Positions 46,326 to 53,515 of a stretch of DNA of 53,515 bases are shown one piece after another. A program made the position numbers and the translations under genes. The DNA is from SAR324 cluster bacterium. Lineage in GTDB: Bacteria; SAR324; XYD2-FULL-50-16; HCM1. Positions within the stretch are counted from its first letter, which is position 1; the number at the start of each line of letters is the position of its first letter. The notes beneath the pieces are model-generated. The model did no database searches. It saw only the letters and a list, made by a program, of their open reading frames with translations, and was not told where the DNA came from. Location: positions 1 through 53,515 of the forward strand of contig PUHO01000012.1 of NCBI GenBank assembly GCA_002995645.1, read 5' to 3'.

Positions 46326-46354
46326 AATATAGAATTTATTTTATCAAAAAACAA
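46326..46354 (-). promoter_or_regulatory. Candidate promoter of the M16C protease gene
   Basis: On the minus strand TTGTTT (46349-46354), 17-nt spacer, TATATT (46326-46331), about 60 nt before the start codon. Confidence 0.4.
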
Positions 46355-46400
46355 AGAAATAGGCAAGGAACGCAGAGAGAAGCTATTTTTATAAAAAAAA

Positions 46401-46414
46401 TGACAATTTTGTCA
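46401..46414. promoter_or_regulatory. Inverted repeat, possible operator
   Basis: TGACAATTTTGTCA is a near-perfect inverted repeat (TGACA-N4-TGTCA) in the 378-bp divergent spacer between the protease and the small gene at 46641. The spacer otherwise holds AT-rich sequence and two promoter candidates, no gene. Confidence 0.3.
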
Positions 46415-46565
46415 CTTTTTTACAAGAGCTTTATTAAAAACAACAAATTTGTCAAGGGTAAAAAAGGAAATAAAATAACAACTTAGTAAAAAAAGAGAAA
46501 TAAAAATAAATAAAAAACTAATCAAATCAGTTTAATAGTTTTTTTCAAAATGAGTGAAAATAAAT

Positions 46566-46582
46566 TTGGCACGAAAAAAGCA
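46566..46582 (+). promoter_or_regulatory. Candidate sigma-54 promoter
   Basis: TTGGCACGAAAAAAGCA: the -24 element TTGGCACG is perfect and the -12 GC is at the required 12-bp spacing from GG; the -12 element reads AAGCA instead of TTGCA. Placed 59 nt before the ATG of the small gene at 46641. A similar match by chance occurs inside ruvA, so specificity is limited. Confidence 0.42.
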
Positions 46583-46640
46583 ATAATACAAGTGAATTAT
46601 ATTTGTCAACTATTTAATTTATTAATTACTAAGAGGAATT

Positions 46641-46850
46641 ATGAAACAGTTAAAATTCGGAAGGAAACGAAACAGTGTAAAAAAATATCAACCTTCACGC
46701 GATACAATTACACAAGCAATTGATCAGTATTTGCAAGAAGGCGGAAATATAACAAAAATAGAAAGCATGCCAGAAACGTATGAAAATTACATTGCTAAAG
46801 CCGGTACGGATACAGTCCTTGCAGATGAATTTTTACAAGATTCTATTTAA
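46641..46850 (+). CDS. Small conserved-looking protein of unknown function
   Basis: 69 residues: a basic N-terminal part (MKQLKFGRKRNSVKKYQPSRDT) and an acidic C-terminal part (GGNITKIESMPETYENY, ADEFLQDSI). AAGAGGAA ribosome site 6 nt before the ATG, a clean intergenic upstream region with a possible sigma-54 promoter, and a stop 16 nt before the convergent glycosylase stop. No membrane segment or cysteines. I do not recognise a family. It may be a small nucleic-acid-binding or regulatory protein given the basic first third, but that is a guess. Confidence 0.7.
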   Translation: MKQLKFGRKRNSVKKYQPSRDTITQAIDQYLQEGGNITKIESMPETYENYIAKAGTDTVLADEFLQDSI

Positions 46851-46866
46851 GTTATAACCTTTTCTT

Positions 46867-47751
46867 TTATATTAAATGTTTTCGGATTATTTGCATATAA
46901 ACCCAGCTTTGTTCTAGATAACTTTGTTGTCTTAATAAAAAAGCTGGGTGAAACAATGGTATAACAGGGATGTTATTAAATTGATATATATTACCTGCCG
47001 CTTTAGTAATGCCCGGCGCGTCTGCAATTAAATTTTTTGTTGCAATATTGCCTAAAGTTACAATTAATTTAGGTTGGATTAATTCGATTTGTTTTTTAAG
47101 AATGGGGATACACGATTCTATTTCTTCTATATGTGGATCTCGGTTGCCCGGTGGGCGACATTTAACCACGTTTCCCAAATAAATAGCTTGTCTAGCTAAT
47201 CCTATAGAACGAATTAATTGCGTTAGCAATTTGCCTGCTTTGCCAACAAACGGCTTGCCTTGTTGATCCTCGTCCGCTCCCGGACCTTCTCCAATAAAAA
47301 GTAAATCTGCTTTTTCATTTCCCATGCCAAATACAATAGTTTGCCTTTCATTTGCTAAAGGACAACGCATACAACCGCGTAACCTTACGTTTAAAGTGCT
47401 TAAATTCGGTGCGTCTTTTGCTATTTCTTCGCAAGATTGTTGTTGTGATAGGATTATTGGCGAATCGGTTTTTGATTCTTGTTGTGCCGGTTCAGGTGCT
47501 TTATTTTGTTGTGTTCCTTCTTGTTGCTTTGCTACAAACTGAGTTGAATCAGGTTGTTGCCAATTTGTTAAAGCTTCGCTTCGTTGATCTTCTGTTTTTT
47601 GCTTAACTGGCTGCCCTGTTACTTGTTTAAGAACAATTTGCATTTCTTTGCTTATTGGTAAGGTATAATTTAAATTACCAATATAGCTTTGCTCTAAACC
47701 GTCGGCTAGCTGATTTAAATAACGAGCAACTTTTTGTTTATTTGTATTCAT
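46867..47751 (-). CDS. Family 4 uracil-DNA glycosylase (4Fe-4S)
   Basis: 294 residues. The glycosylase domain starts near 115: cluster cysteines C127 and C130 (LRGCMRCPLA), C198 (VVKCRPPGNRDP) and C214 (IESCIP); active-site motif GEGPGADEDQQGKPFVGKAGKLL (154-176) and the C-terminal FHPAFLLR. Removes uracil from DNA in base excision repair. The first 110 residues are a low-complexity Gln/Lys/Glu-rich extension (QQEGTQQNKAPEPAQQESK) common in bacterial members. Convergent with the small gene, with only 16 nt between stops. Confidence 0.93.
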   Translation of the reverse strand: MNTNKQKVARYLNQLADGLEQSYIGNLNYTLPISKEMQIVLKQVTGQPVKQKTEDQRSEALTNWQQPDSTQFVAKQQEGTQQNKAPEPAQQESKTDSPIILSQQQSCEEIAKDAPNLSTLNVRLRGCMRCPLANERQTIVFGMGNEKADLLFIGEGPGADEDQQGKPFVGKAGKLLTQLIRSIGLARQAIYLGNVVKCRPPGNRDPHIEEIESCIPILKKQIELIQPKLIVTLGNIATKNLIADAPGITKAAGNIYQFNNIPVIPLFHPAFLLRQQSYLEQSWVYMQIIRKHLI

Positions 47752-47960
47752 TTTTATTTTATGAAGTAGTTTTCAATCTATTTTAAAATAATGAATAATA
47801 GGTTGTAAAAGGATAGTTTTAAAAACCTTACTTGATGTTTAGACAATGGTTTAGAGAAATATATTTAATCAGTACGTACTTTGAGTATATATTAACAAGT
47901 TGATACACAAGAAGAAAAAGAAAGGCTAATAGACGTATTTACACCACAACAGATTAGAGA

Positions 47961-48134
47961 CTAGCAGACGCAAAAATCTTCGCCTTTAGCTTTGCAATTA
48001 AATTCACAGGTTGCTTTATTGATGTCTTGTTCTGCCTCGTTTAGTAGGTCTTCTGTTATATCTTTTCGTATACATGAAATATAAGAATCCCATTCTTTTT
48101 GGTAGCTTTCCCTATCTGATTTGTACGTATACAT
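47961..48134 (-). CDS. Possible 57-residue Cys-containing small protein
   Basis: A short frame, MYTYKSDRESYQKEWDSY to a C-terminus rich in cysteine (Cys at 21, 43, 47, 55, 57; tail CKAKGEDFCVC). The composition is protein-like (charged, no low-complexity), unlike the surrounding AT-rich spacer. It lies alone in the 635-bp gap between the glycosylase and ruvB. Its ATG lies within a 59-bp tandem repeat: a second, frame-broken copy of the N-terminal codons (with a stop) sits just upstream. No clear ribosome site. It may be the surviving part of a once longer gene, or a real small metal-binding or secreted peptide. Function unknown. Confidence 0.4.
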   Translation of the reverse strand: MYTYKSDRESYQKEWDSYISCIRKDITEDLLNEAEQDINKATCEFNCKAKGEDFCVC

Positions 48135-48184
48135 GAAATATAAGAATCCCCTTCTTTTTAGTAGCTTTTCCTATCTGATTTATA
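48067..48184. repeat. 59-bp tandem duplication at the start of the small Cys-rich frame
   Basis: Unit 1 48067-48125, unit 2 48126-48184, each beginning CGTATACATGAAATATAAG and differing at about five positions. The length is not a multiple of three, so the duplication shifts the frame; the unit 2 coding copy has a stop. The remainder of the 47752-48386 gap (about 200 bp on each side) is AT-rich with nothing recognisable. Confidence 0.85.
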
Positions 48185-48386
48185 CGTATTAAAAGAAAAA
48201 TCATTACTAATTAAAATTATTTAATTAGTATACTAAATTGATTTAGTATAATCAATCGCTAGGTAATTTAAGTATATAATTACCTTGTAAAGTGTAGACT
48301 TTTGCACGATAGTAAGATAATATAAAGTACTTTGATTTATATACTATATTTTAGCTTACCTATTATTTTATTTAGTTAATTTTATT

Positions 48387-49415
48387 GTGGAAACAACGCC
48401 AAACGAAATGCTTAACGCAGAGGAACAAGCAATAGATGGACAAGAACAGTCTTTACGTCCAAAACAACTAAACCAATATATTGGACAAGCAAGAGTAAAA
48501 GAGAATTTAAAAACTTTTATGCAAGCGGCGTTGCTACGTAAAGAACCGCTAGATCACGTTTTATTATACGGTCCGCCGGGATTAGGTAAAACAACGTTGG
48601 CAAATATTATTGCAAACACAATGCAAACGTCTTTAAAGTCTACGTCTGGACCGGTCATTGAAAAGCAAGGCGATCTGGCGGCGTTATTAACCAGTATTGA
48701 ACCGAATCAAGTTTTATTTATTGATGAAATTCATAGGTTAAACCCTACGATTGAAGAAGTGCTATATAGTGCAATGGAAGATTTTACACTTGATATTATG
48801 ATTGGGCAAGGACCAAGCGCAAGAAGTGTTAAACTAGACTTACCGCATTTTACGTTAATTGGAGCCACAACAAGAGCAGGGGCTTTATCTTCGCCGCTTC
48901 GCGATCGCTTTGGTATACCGCTACAATTGCAATATTACCAACCGCAAGAATTAAAAACGATTATATTACAATCGGCGGCAGTGTTAAAGTTGGATATGCT
49001 AGACGAGGCGGCGCTTGTTCTTGGCAAACGTTCCAGAGGAACCCCACGCATTGCCAATCGTTTATTACGGCGTAGCGCTGATTTTGCGCAAGTAGACTAT
49101 CATGGCATTATTACAGAAGAAGTAGTTAATCAAACCTTGTCCCGTTTAGGTATAGACGAAGGCGGCTTAGATCAACTTGATCGCGCTATTTTAAAATATA
49201 TTATGGACGTACATCAAGGCGGACCTGTTGGCATACAAGCTCTTGCCGCCGGTATTTCCCAAGAAGTACGGACTTTAGAAGATATGTCTGAACCTTTTTT
49301 GCTACAAGAAGGTTTTTTAACCAGAACGCCACGGGGGCGGGCTGTAACGCAAAAAGCATACGATTGGTTTAATAAAAAGAATAACAGTCAAAGCGCGCAA
49401 CTATCTATTAAGTAA
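48387..49415 (+). CDS. ruvB: Holliday junction branch migration ATPase RuvB
   Basis: 342 residues. SLRPKQLNQYIGQ, Walker A YGPPGLGKTTLA (61-72), Walker B LFIDEIHRLNPTIEEVLYSAMEDF, ATTRAGALSSPLRDRFG (sensor 1), GTPRIANRLLRR (sensor 2) and the winged-helix C-terminus ending TPRGRAVTQKAYDWF. GTG start at 48387; an in-frame ATG at 48408 is an alternative, but the GTG keeps the usual acidic lead-in. It is separated from ruvCA and co-transcribed with miaB (8-nt gap). Confidence 0.96.
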   Translation: METTPNEMLNAEEQAIDGQEQSLRPKQLNQYIGQARVKENLKTFMQAALLRKEPLDHVLLYGPPGLGKTTLANIIANTMQTSLKSTSGPVIEKQGDLAALLTSIEPNQVLFIDEIHRLNPTIEEVLYSAMEDFTLDIMIGQGPSARSVKLDLPHFTLIGATTRAGALSSPLRDRFGIPLQLQYYQPQELKTIILQSAAVLKLDMLDEAALVLGKRSRGTPRIANRLLRRSADFAQVDYHGIITEEVVNQTLSRLGIDEGGLDQLDRAILKYIMDVHQGGPVGIQALAAGISQEVRTLEDMSEPFLLQEGFLTRTPRGRAVTQKAYDWFNKKNNSQSAQLSIK

Positions 49416-49423
49416 AGTAAAAA

Positions 49424-50755
49424 ATGAAATCTTTTTTTATACAAACTTTTGGTTGTCAAATGAACGTTCATGACAGTCAAAAAATTAAAGAACAATTACA
49501 AGCGGAAAAGTACACAGAAACAGAAGATATAACAAAAGCGGATATTATTATTGCTAATACCTGTTCTGTTCGCCATAATCCGGAAAATAAAGTCTATAGT
49601 TTTGTTGGACGTACACGCCGTTTAAAAGAAAAGAAAAAGGTTTTACTTGGCATTGCCGGTTGTGTTGCCCAACAAGAAGGAAACCGTATTTTAAAGAAAT
49701 ATCCTAGCGTTGATTTTGTGTTTGGTACAGATCAGCTTTTTTCTTTACCTACGATTTTGCAAAAAGCAGAAGAAGGGATACGGGCAAGTTATACAGATTG
49801 GTTGACTACAGAGCATAATATTAAAGAGCAGAATTTTATTCCTACCTTGGAAAAAACGCCGGTACAAGAAGTAACGCCAGGGAGTGATCCTAAAGCTATG
49901 ATTGCCATTGCGAAGGGGTGTAATAATTTTTGTAGTTATTGTATTGTTCCTTATACAAGGGGGCAACTGATTAGCCGCCCTTTACATACGATTATAGAAG
50001 AAGCTACAACGTTGGTTGCGCAAGGGGTGAAAGAGATTTTACTTGTTGGGCAAAACGTGAACGCCTATAAGACAAGAGAGCATTCTTTTTATGACGTTCT
50101 TAAAGCAGTGAGTGATATAAAAGGTTTAGCACGTGTTCGCTTTACTTCGCCGCATCCTAATTTTTGGAATAATGAGTTAACTGATTTAATGACAGACAGA
50201 GCGAATATAGCGACGTTATTACATTTTCCCCTTCAATCCGGATCGGATTCCATTTTAAAAGCTATGTTTCGTCATCACACAGCGGCGCAATATAAAGCTA
50301 AAGTAGATTATTTACAAGAAAAAATACCAAACTTGTTTTTAACGACTGATATTATTGTTGGTTTTCCTGGTGAAACGTTAGACGATTTCCAAGCTACGTT
50401 GGATATGATAGAAAAAGTACGTTTTTGGCAAATTTATGCTTTTAAGTATTCACCACGTCCGGGGACTAAATCGGAAGCTATGGAAGATTCTATTCCTTTG
50501 AAAGAAAAGCAAAGAAGGCTTGCTGCTTTACTTGCTTTGCAAAGTAAAATCCAAGATGAAAAATTAGATTCCCTTGTAGGAACAAAACAAGAGATTTTAT
50601 TTGATTCAGTGCATCCACAAGAAAAAAACGTAATTGTTGGGACAACTGATCACGGTGTACGAGTGAACGTGCAAGCACCAGAGGCTTATATTGGCGAGAT
50701 AAAAAACGTTACAATTAGTGGACGCAAAACCTATTCTTTAATTGGCACAATATAA
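49424..50755 (+). CDS. miaB: tRNA-2-methylthio-N6-dimethylallyladenosine synthase MiaB
   Basis: 443 residues. First-cluster cysteines C11 (TFGCQMNVHDS), C47 (NTCSVRHNPENKVY) and C80 (AGCVAQQEG); radical SAM triad C166, C170, C173 (CNNFCSYCIVPYTRG); LVGQNVNAY; TTDIIVGFPGET; C-terminal TRAM domain ending KTYSLIGTI. Adds the methylthio group to i6A37 made by MiaA (12768). Its 3' end is the source of the long degenerate repeat array that follows. Confidence 0.96.
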   Translation: MKSFFIQTFGCQMNVHDSQKIKEQLQAEKYTETEDITKADIIIANTCSVRHNPENKVYSFVGRTRRLKEKKKVLLGIAGCVAQQEGNRILKKYPSVDFVFGTDQLFSLPTILQKAEEGIRASYTDWLTTEHNIKEQNFIPTLEKTPVQEVTPGSDPKAMIAIAKGCNNFCSYCIVPYTRGQLISRPLHTIIEEATTLVAQGVKEILLVGQNVNAYKTREHSFYDVLKAVSDIKGLARVRFTSPHPNFWNNELTDLMTDRANIATLLHFPLQSGSDSILKAMFRHHTAAQYKAKVDYLQEKIPNLFLTTDIIVGFPGETLDDFQATLDMIEKVRFWQIYAFKYSPRPGTKSEAMEDSIPLKEKQRRLAALLALQSKIQDEKLDSLVGTKQEILFDSVHPQEKNVIVGTTDHGVRVNVQAPEAYIGEIKNVTISGRKTYSLIGTI

Positions 50756-50759
50756 TTTA

Positions 50760-52475
50760 AAGTGGATAAGGTGAAAAAATAGACCGCCTTGCAAGAATAA
50801 AATTTTTATTTAATTCTTGATTGTTGGCATGAAATTTTAAATAGAGTTTATAAGTGCTTGATTGTTATGATGAAAAGCTAGAAATCTTTGCGAGAATAAA
50901 AGTTTTTTATTTAGTTCTTAATAATTGGCACAAGATTTTAAATAGAGTTTATAAGTGCTTGATTGTTATGATGAAAAGCTAGAAATCTTTGCAAGAATAA
51001 AAGTTTTTTATTTAGTTCTTAATTGTTGGCATGAAATTTTATTTGTATATTGGCAAGATGAGAGATGTTACAATTAAAGGGCGGAAATTTCTTTTTTAAT
51101 AAGATGAGAAAGTAGATTCACTTGCTAGAAAAAAGATTTTATTTAGTTCTAATAATTGGCATGAAATTTTATTTGATATAGTTGCTTGCTTCTTACTATT
51201 GGCGAGGTAAGAAAAATAAGAGATGTTATATTTAAAGGGCGGAACCTTCTTTTTTAATAAGATGAAAAAGTAGACTTCCTTGCGAGAATAAAATATTTTT
51301 CTTTAGTTCTTAATAATTGGCATGAAATTTTATTCGTATCTTGGAAAGGTAAGAGATGTTACAATTAAAGGGCGGAAATTTTCTTTTTTAATAAGATGAA
51401 AAAATAGATTCCCTTGCAAGAAAAAAAAATTTTTATTTAGTTCTAATTGTTGGCATAAAATTTTATTTGATACGGTTGCTTGCTTCTTACTATTGGCGAG
51501 GTAAGAAAAATAAAGGGCGAAAACTTATTTTTTAATGAGATGAAAAATTAGGCTGCCTTGCAAGAAAAAAGATTTTTTATTTAATTCTAATGGTTGGCAT
51601 GAAATTTTATTTGTATCTTGAAAAGGTGAAAAAATTAAAGGGCGGAAAACCTCTTTTTTAATTAACACAATATAATTTAGAGTGGGTAAGATGAAAAAGT
51701 AGACTGCCTTGCAAGAATAAAATATTTTTTCTTTAATTCTTAATAATTGGCACAAGATTTTAAATAGAGTTTATAAGTGCTTGATTGTTATGATGAAAAG
51801 CTAGAAATCTTTGCAAGAATAAAAGTTTTTTATTTAATTCTTAATAATTGGCATGAAATTTTATTTGATACAGTTGCTTGCTTCTTACTATTGGCAAGGT
51901 GAAAAATTAAAGGGCGAAAACTTCTTTTTTTAATGAGATAAAAAAAATAGACTGCCTTGCGAGAATAAAGATTTTTATTTAGTTTTTAATAATTGGCACA
52001 AGATTTTAAATAGACTTTATAAGTGCTTGATTGTTATGATGAAAAGCTAGAAATCTTTGCGAGAATAAAGATTTTTCTTTAGTTCTTAATAATTGGCATG
52101 AAATTTTATTTTTATATTGGCAAGATAAGAAACGTTACACTTAATGGGCGGAAATTTCTTTTTTAATAAGATGAGAAAGTAGACTTCCTTGCTAGAAAAA
52201 AGATTTTATTTAATTCTAATAATTGGCATGAATTTTTATTTAATACCGTTGCTTGCTTCTTAACTATTGGCGAGGTAAGAAATTAAAGAGCAGAAAACCT
52301 ATTCTTTAATTGGCACAATATAATTTAGAATGGGTAAGGTGAAAAAGTAGACTGCCTTGCAAGAATAAAAGTTTTTTATTTAGTTCTAATTGTTGGCACG
52401 AAATTTTATTTGTATCTTGGCAAGGTAAAAAATTAAAGGGCGGAAATTTATTTTTTAATTAAAACAATATAATTT
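50760..52475. repeat. Degenerate tandem array derived from the miaB 3' end (about 13 units)
   Basis: The core CTTGCAAGAATAAAA...AATTGGCATGAAATTTTAT recurs about 13 times (near 50784, 50888, 50988, 51120, 51279, 51413, 51556, 51708, 51810, 51955, 52056, 52188 and 52354). Spacings fall in two classes, about 100 bp and about 130-165 bp. Units match pieces of miaB: the segment from GATGAAAAATTAGATTCCC near 50545, and the last 70 bp (ATTGGCGAGATAAAA, AATTGGCACAATATAAT). The short class carries an extra AGTTTATAAGTGCTTGATTG segment four times. All frames are broken; no gene seen. Confidence 0.9.
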
Positions 52476-52529
52476 AAAATATATATTAGGACAGATAGAG
52501 TTACTTTTTTATATAGTAAAATTATATTG

Positions 52530-52855
52530 CGCTGTTTTTTCAGTACATGTACTATTACAGTATTTTGGCTTAATAAAATGACTTGTTTTTTAGTATGCGA
52601 CTGTTATTACAGTGTTTTTATTTGTCATGTTGTCCTGTTTTTTAATAGTACATGCCTGTTATTACAATGTTTTTGCTTAATATATTGCCCTTTTTTAGTT
52701 CAATATATGTATTATTGTCAATTATTGACTTAATAAGTTGTCTTGTTTTTTATAGTATCTGGCTGTTATTACAGTATATTTATTTGGCATATTGTCCTGT
52801 TTTTTCTTAGTATGTATATGTTATTACAACGTATTTATTTAATAAAGTGTTTATA
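52530..52855. repeat. 54-bp tandem repeat, six degenerate units, directly upstream of rfaE2
   Basis: Units of 52-55 bp, each with TGTTTTTT, then a CTGTTATTACAG-like inverted repeat (CTGT-N4-ACAG), then TTTATTT and CATATTGTCC-like sequence. The ATTAC cores start near 52554, 52606, 52661, 52714, 52768 and 52823. The last unit abuts the rfaE2 start. Not clearly derived from either flanking gene. It may be tandem regulatory sites or simply a slippage array. Confidence 0.82.
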
Positions 52856-53338
52856 ATGCAATCTCCTCAAGATAAAATTTTAACTATCCCACAATTAAAA
52901 AATACTGTGGAAACCTTGCACAACCAAGGTAAAACAACGGTTTTTACAAACGGTTGCTTTGACTTGCTTCATAGAGGACATACGTCCTATTTAAGGGAGG
53001 CAAAAAAACAAGGTGACTTTCTAATTATTGGTGTGAATAGCGATAATTCAGTACGGAAATTAAAAGGCGCATCTCGCCCGATTGTCCCGCTAGAAGAGCG
53101 AATGGAGATGTTAGCTTGTTTTTATTTTGTAGATTATGTTTGCTATTTTGACGAGGATACGCCTTGCAATTTGATTTCTAAAATTAAACCGAAAATTTAT
53201 GTAAAAGGTGGTGATTGGAAAATAGAATCATTACCGGAGAATGCTATTGTACAAGCGTATGGCGGGAGAGTGGCGATTTTACTGGAAATAGCCGATAAGA
53301 GCACAACAAATATTATTCATAAAATACAAGGCAAATAA
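52856..53338 (+). CDS. rfaE2: D-glycero-beta-D-manno-heptose 1-phosphate adenylyltransferase
   Basis: 160 residues from the ATG at 52856; an in-frame GTG at 52847 would add three residues and is less likely. Nucleotidyltransferase motif FTNGCFDLLHRGHTSYLREAK (with HxGH-type HRGH), GVNSDNSVRKLKG, RPIVPLEERMEML, VDYVCYFDEDTP and KGGDW are those of the adenylyltransferase half of HldE (stand-alone RfaE2/HldC). It activates heptose for surface polysaccharide, which suggests a diderm with heptose-containing glycans; related cytidylyltransferases cannot be excluded. Two nucleotides separate it from the next gene. Confidence 0.88.
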   Translation: MQSPQDKILTIPQLKNTVETLHNQGKTTVFTNGCFDLLHRGHTSYLREAKKQGDFLIIGVNSDNSVRKLKGASRPIVPLEERMEMLACFYFVDYVCYFDEDTPCNLISKIKPKIYVKGGDWKIESLPENAIVQAYGGRVAILLEIADKSTTNIIHKIQGK

Positions 53339-53340
53339 GT

Positions 53341-53515
53341 ATGATTTGGTCTCGCAAATATATAGAAGGATTTGATTGGATTCTGTTTGCTATAATGTGT
53401 TTGATTATGATTATCGGCGCATTTACCGTGTATTCAGCAACAATCGGCTATGGTTCTAAAAACGCTTATTTTGCAAAGCAATTAATATGGATGGCTATTG
53501 GTTTTGTTTGTTTTG
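53341..53515 (+). CDS. RodA/FtsW/SpoVE family protein, N-terminal part (cut by the window end)
   Basis: 58 residues visible: MIWSRKYIEGFDWILFAIM, a transmembrane segment MIIGAFTVYSA, and a second starting at the window edge (FAKQLIWMAIGFVCF). The pattern FDWxL...GxxxxYSA...KQxxWxxxGF is the start of SEDS peptidoglycan polymerases. RodA is more likely than FtsW from the short N-terminus, but not provable here. Two nucleotides after rfaE2. Confidence 0.82.
   Translation, partial: MIWSRKYIEGFDWILFAIMCLIMIIGAFTVYSATIGYGSKNAYFAKQLIWMAIGFVCF

Noticed and set aside
46271..46486. 71-residue Lys/Ile-rich frame on the plus strand
   Set aside because: AT-rich spacer composition, no ribosome site, and it covers the likely protease promoter.
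51525..51755. 76-residue frame on the minus strand
   Set aside because: It is inside the decayed miaB-derived array, antisense to the miaB fragments, and repeats itself.
52527..52733. 68-residue Cys/Phe-rich frame on the plus strand
   Set aside because: It lies wholly within the 54-bp repeat array and its composition reflects the repeat; no ribosome site.
1..53515. Mobile elements or prophage
   Set aside because: No transposase, integrase, phage gene or terminal inverted repeats were seen; the duplications are explained by flanking gene ends.

Overview
The window is a 53.5-kb stretch of low-GC, gene-dense bacterial chromosome. It has short operons, many 4-bp start/stop overlaps, one tRNA gene, and no recognisable transposase, phage gene or CRISPR array. 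Gene content (a large signal-peptide TPR protein, a FecR-domain exported protein beside tsaE, an M16C protease, a class I type adenylate cyclase) and the low GC make a host-associated spirochaete my best guess. That is inference: there is no rRNA here to test it.

Layout. 1-3959 (+): the end of an MFS transporter, two tandem family III CoA-transferases and an enoyl-CoA hydratase. 4530-8441 (-): a sugar-acid catabolic operon (hydroxyacid dehydrogenase, Zn dehydrogenase, KduD-type SDR, enolase-superfamily dehydratase). 8697-12383 (+): rimO-yebC-ruvC-ruvA-ssb. 12768-16632 (-): miaA and a TPR protein. 16764-17600 (+): tyrA-like. 17764-24931 (-): trpB-trpA-adenylate cyclase-yjbQ-proA-rnhA. 25037-26847 (-): folC, tRNA-Leu(CAA), HIT protein. 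27055-31575 (+): dapD-pfkB-lysA-murB-gatC. 31761-37748 (-): dnaA-dnaN-recF-gyrB. 37843-39209 (+): tsaE and a FecR-domain protein. 39211-46262 (-): M16C protease, flavin split-barrel protein, small protein, priA. 46641-47751: a small gene and a family 4 uracil-DNA glycosylase. 48387-50755 (+): ruvB-miaB. 52856-end (+): rfaE2 and the start of a rodA/ftsW gene.

The most unusual property is between the genes. Several gene junctions have been tandemly duplicated together with the flanking gene ends. This is seen at ech/dehydratase (2.2 copies of about 260 bp), ssb/miaA (419 bp, with an exact 93-bp deletion between 9-bp repeats in the second copy), tyrA/rnhA (about 218 bp, with a 59-bp deletion in the second copy), protease/flavoprotein (16 copies of 42/84-bp units) and miaB/rfaE2 (about 13 decayed copies of the miaB 3' end over 1.7 kb). 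One intact copy of each gene always survives. A separate 54-bp repeat (6 units) lies directly upstream of rfaE2.

A near-perfect parS palindrome lies in folC about 11 kb from dnaN, and two weaker parS-like sites sit in the duplicated ssb/miaA junction. Together with the dnaA block this suggests an origin-proximal region, although I found no cluster of DnaA boxes. The core genes supply recombination and repair (RuvABC, RecF, SSB, PriA, UDG), i6A/ms2i6A tRNA modification (MiaA, MiaB) and lysine, tryptophan and proline biosynthesis steps.
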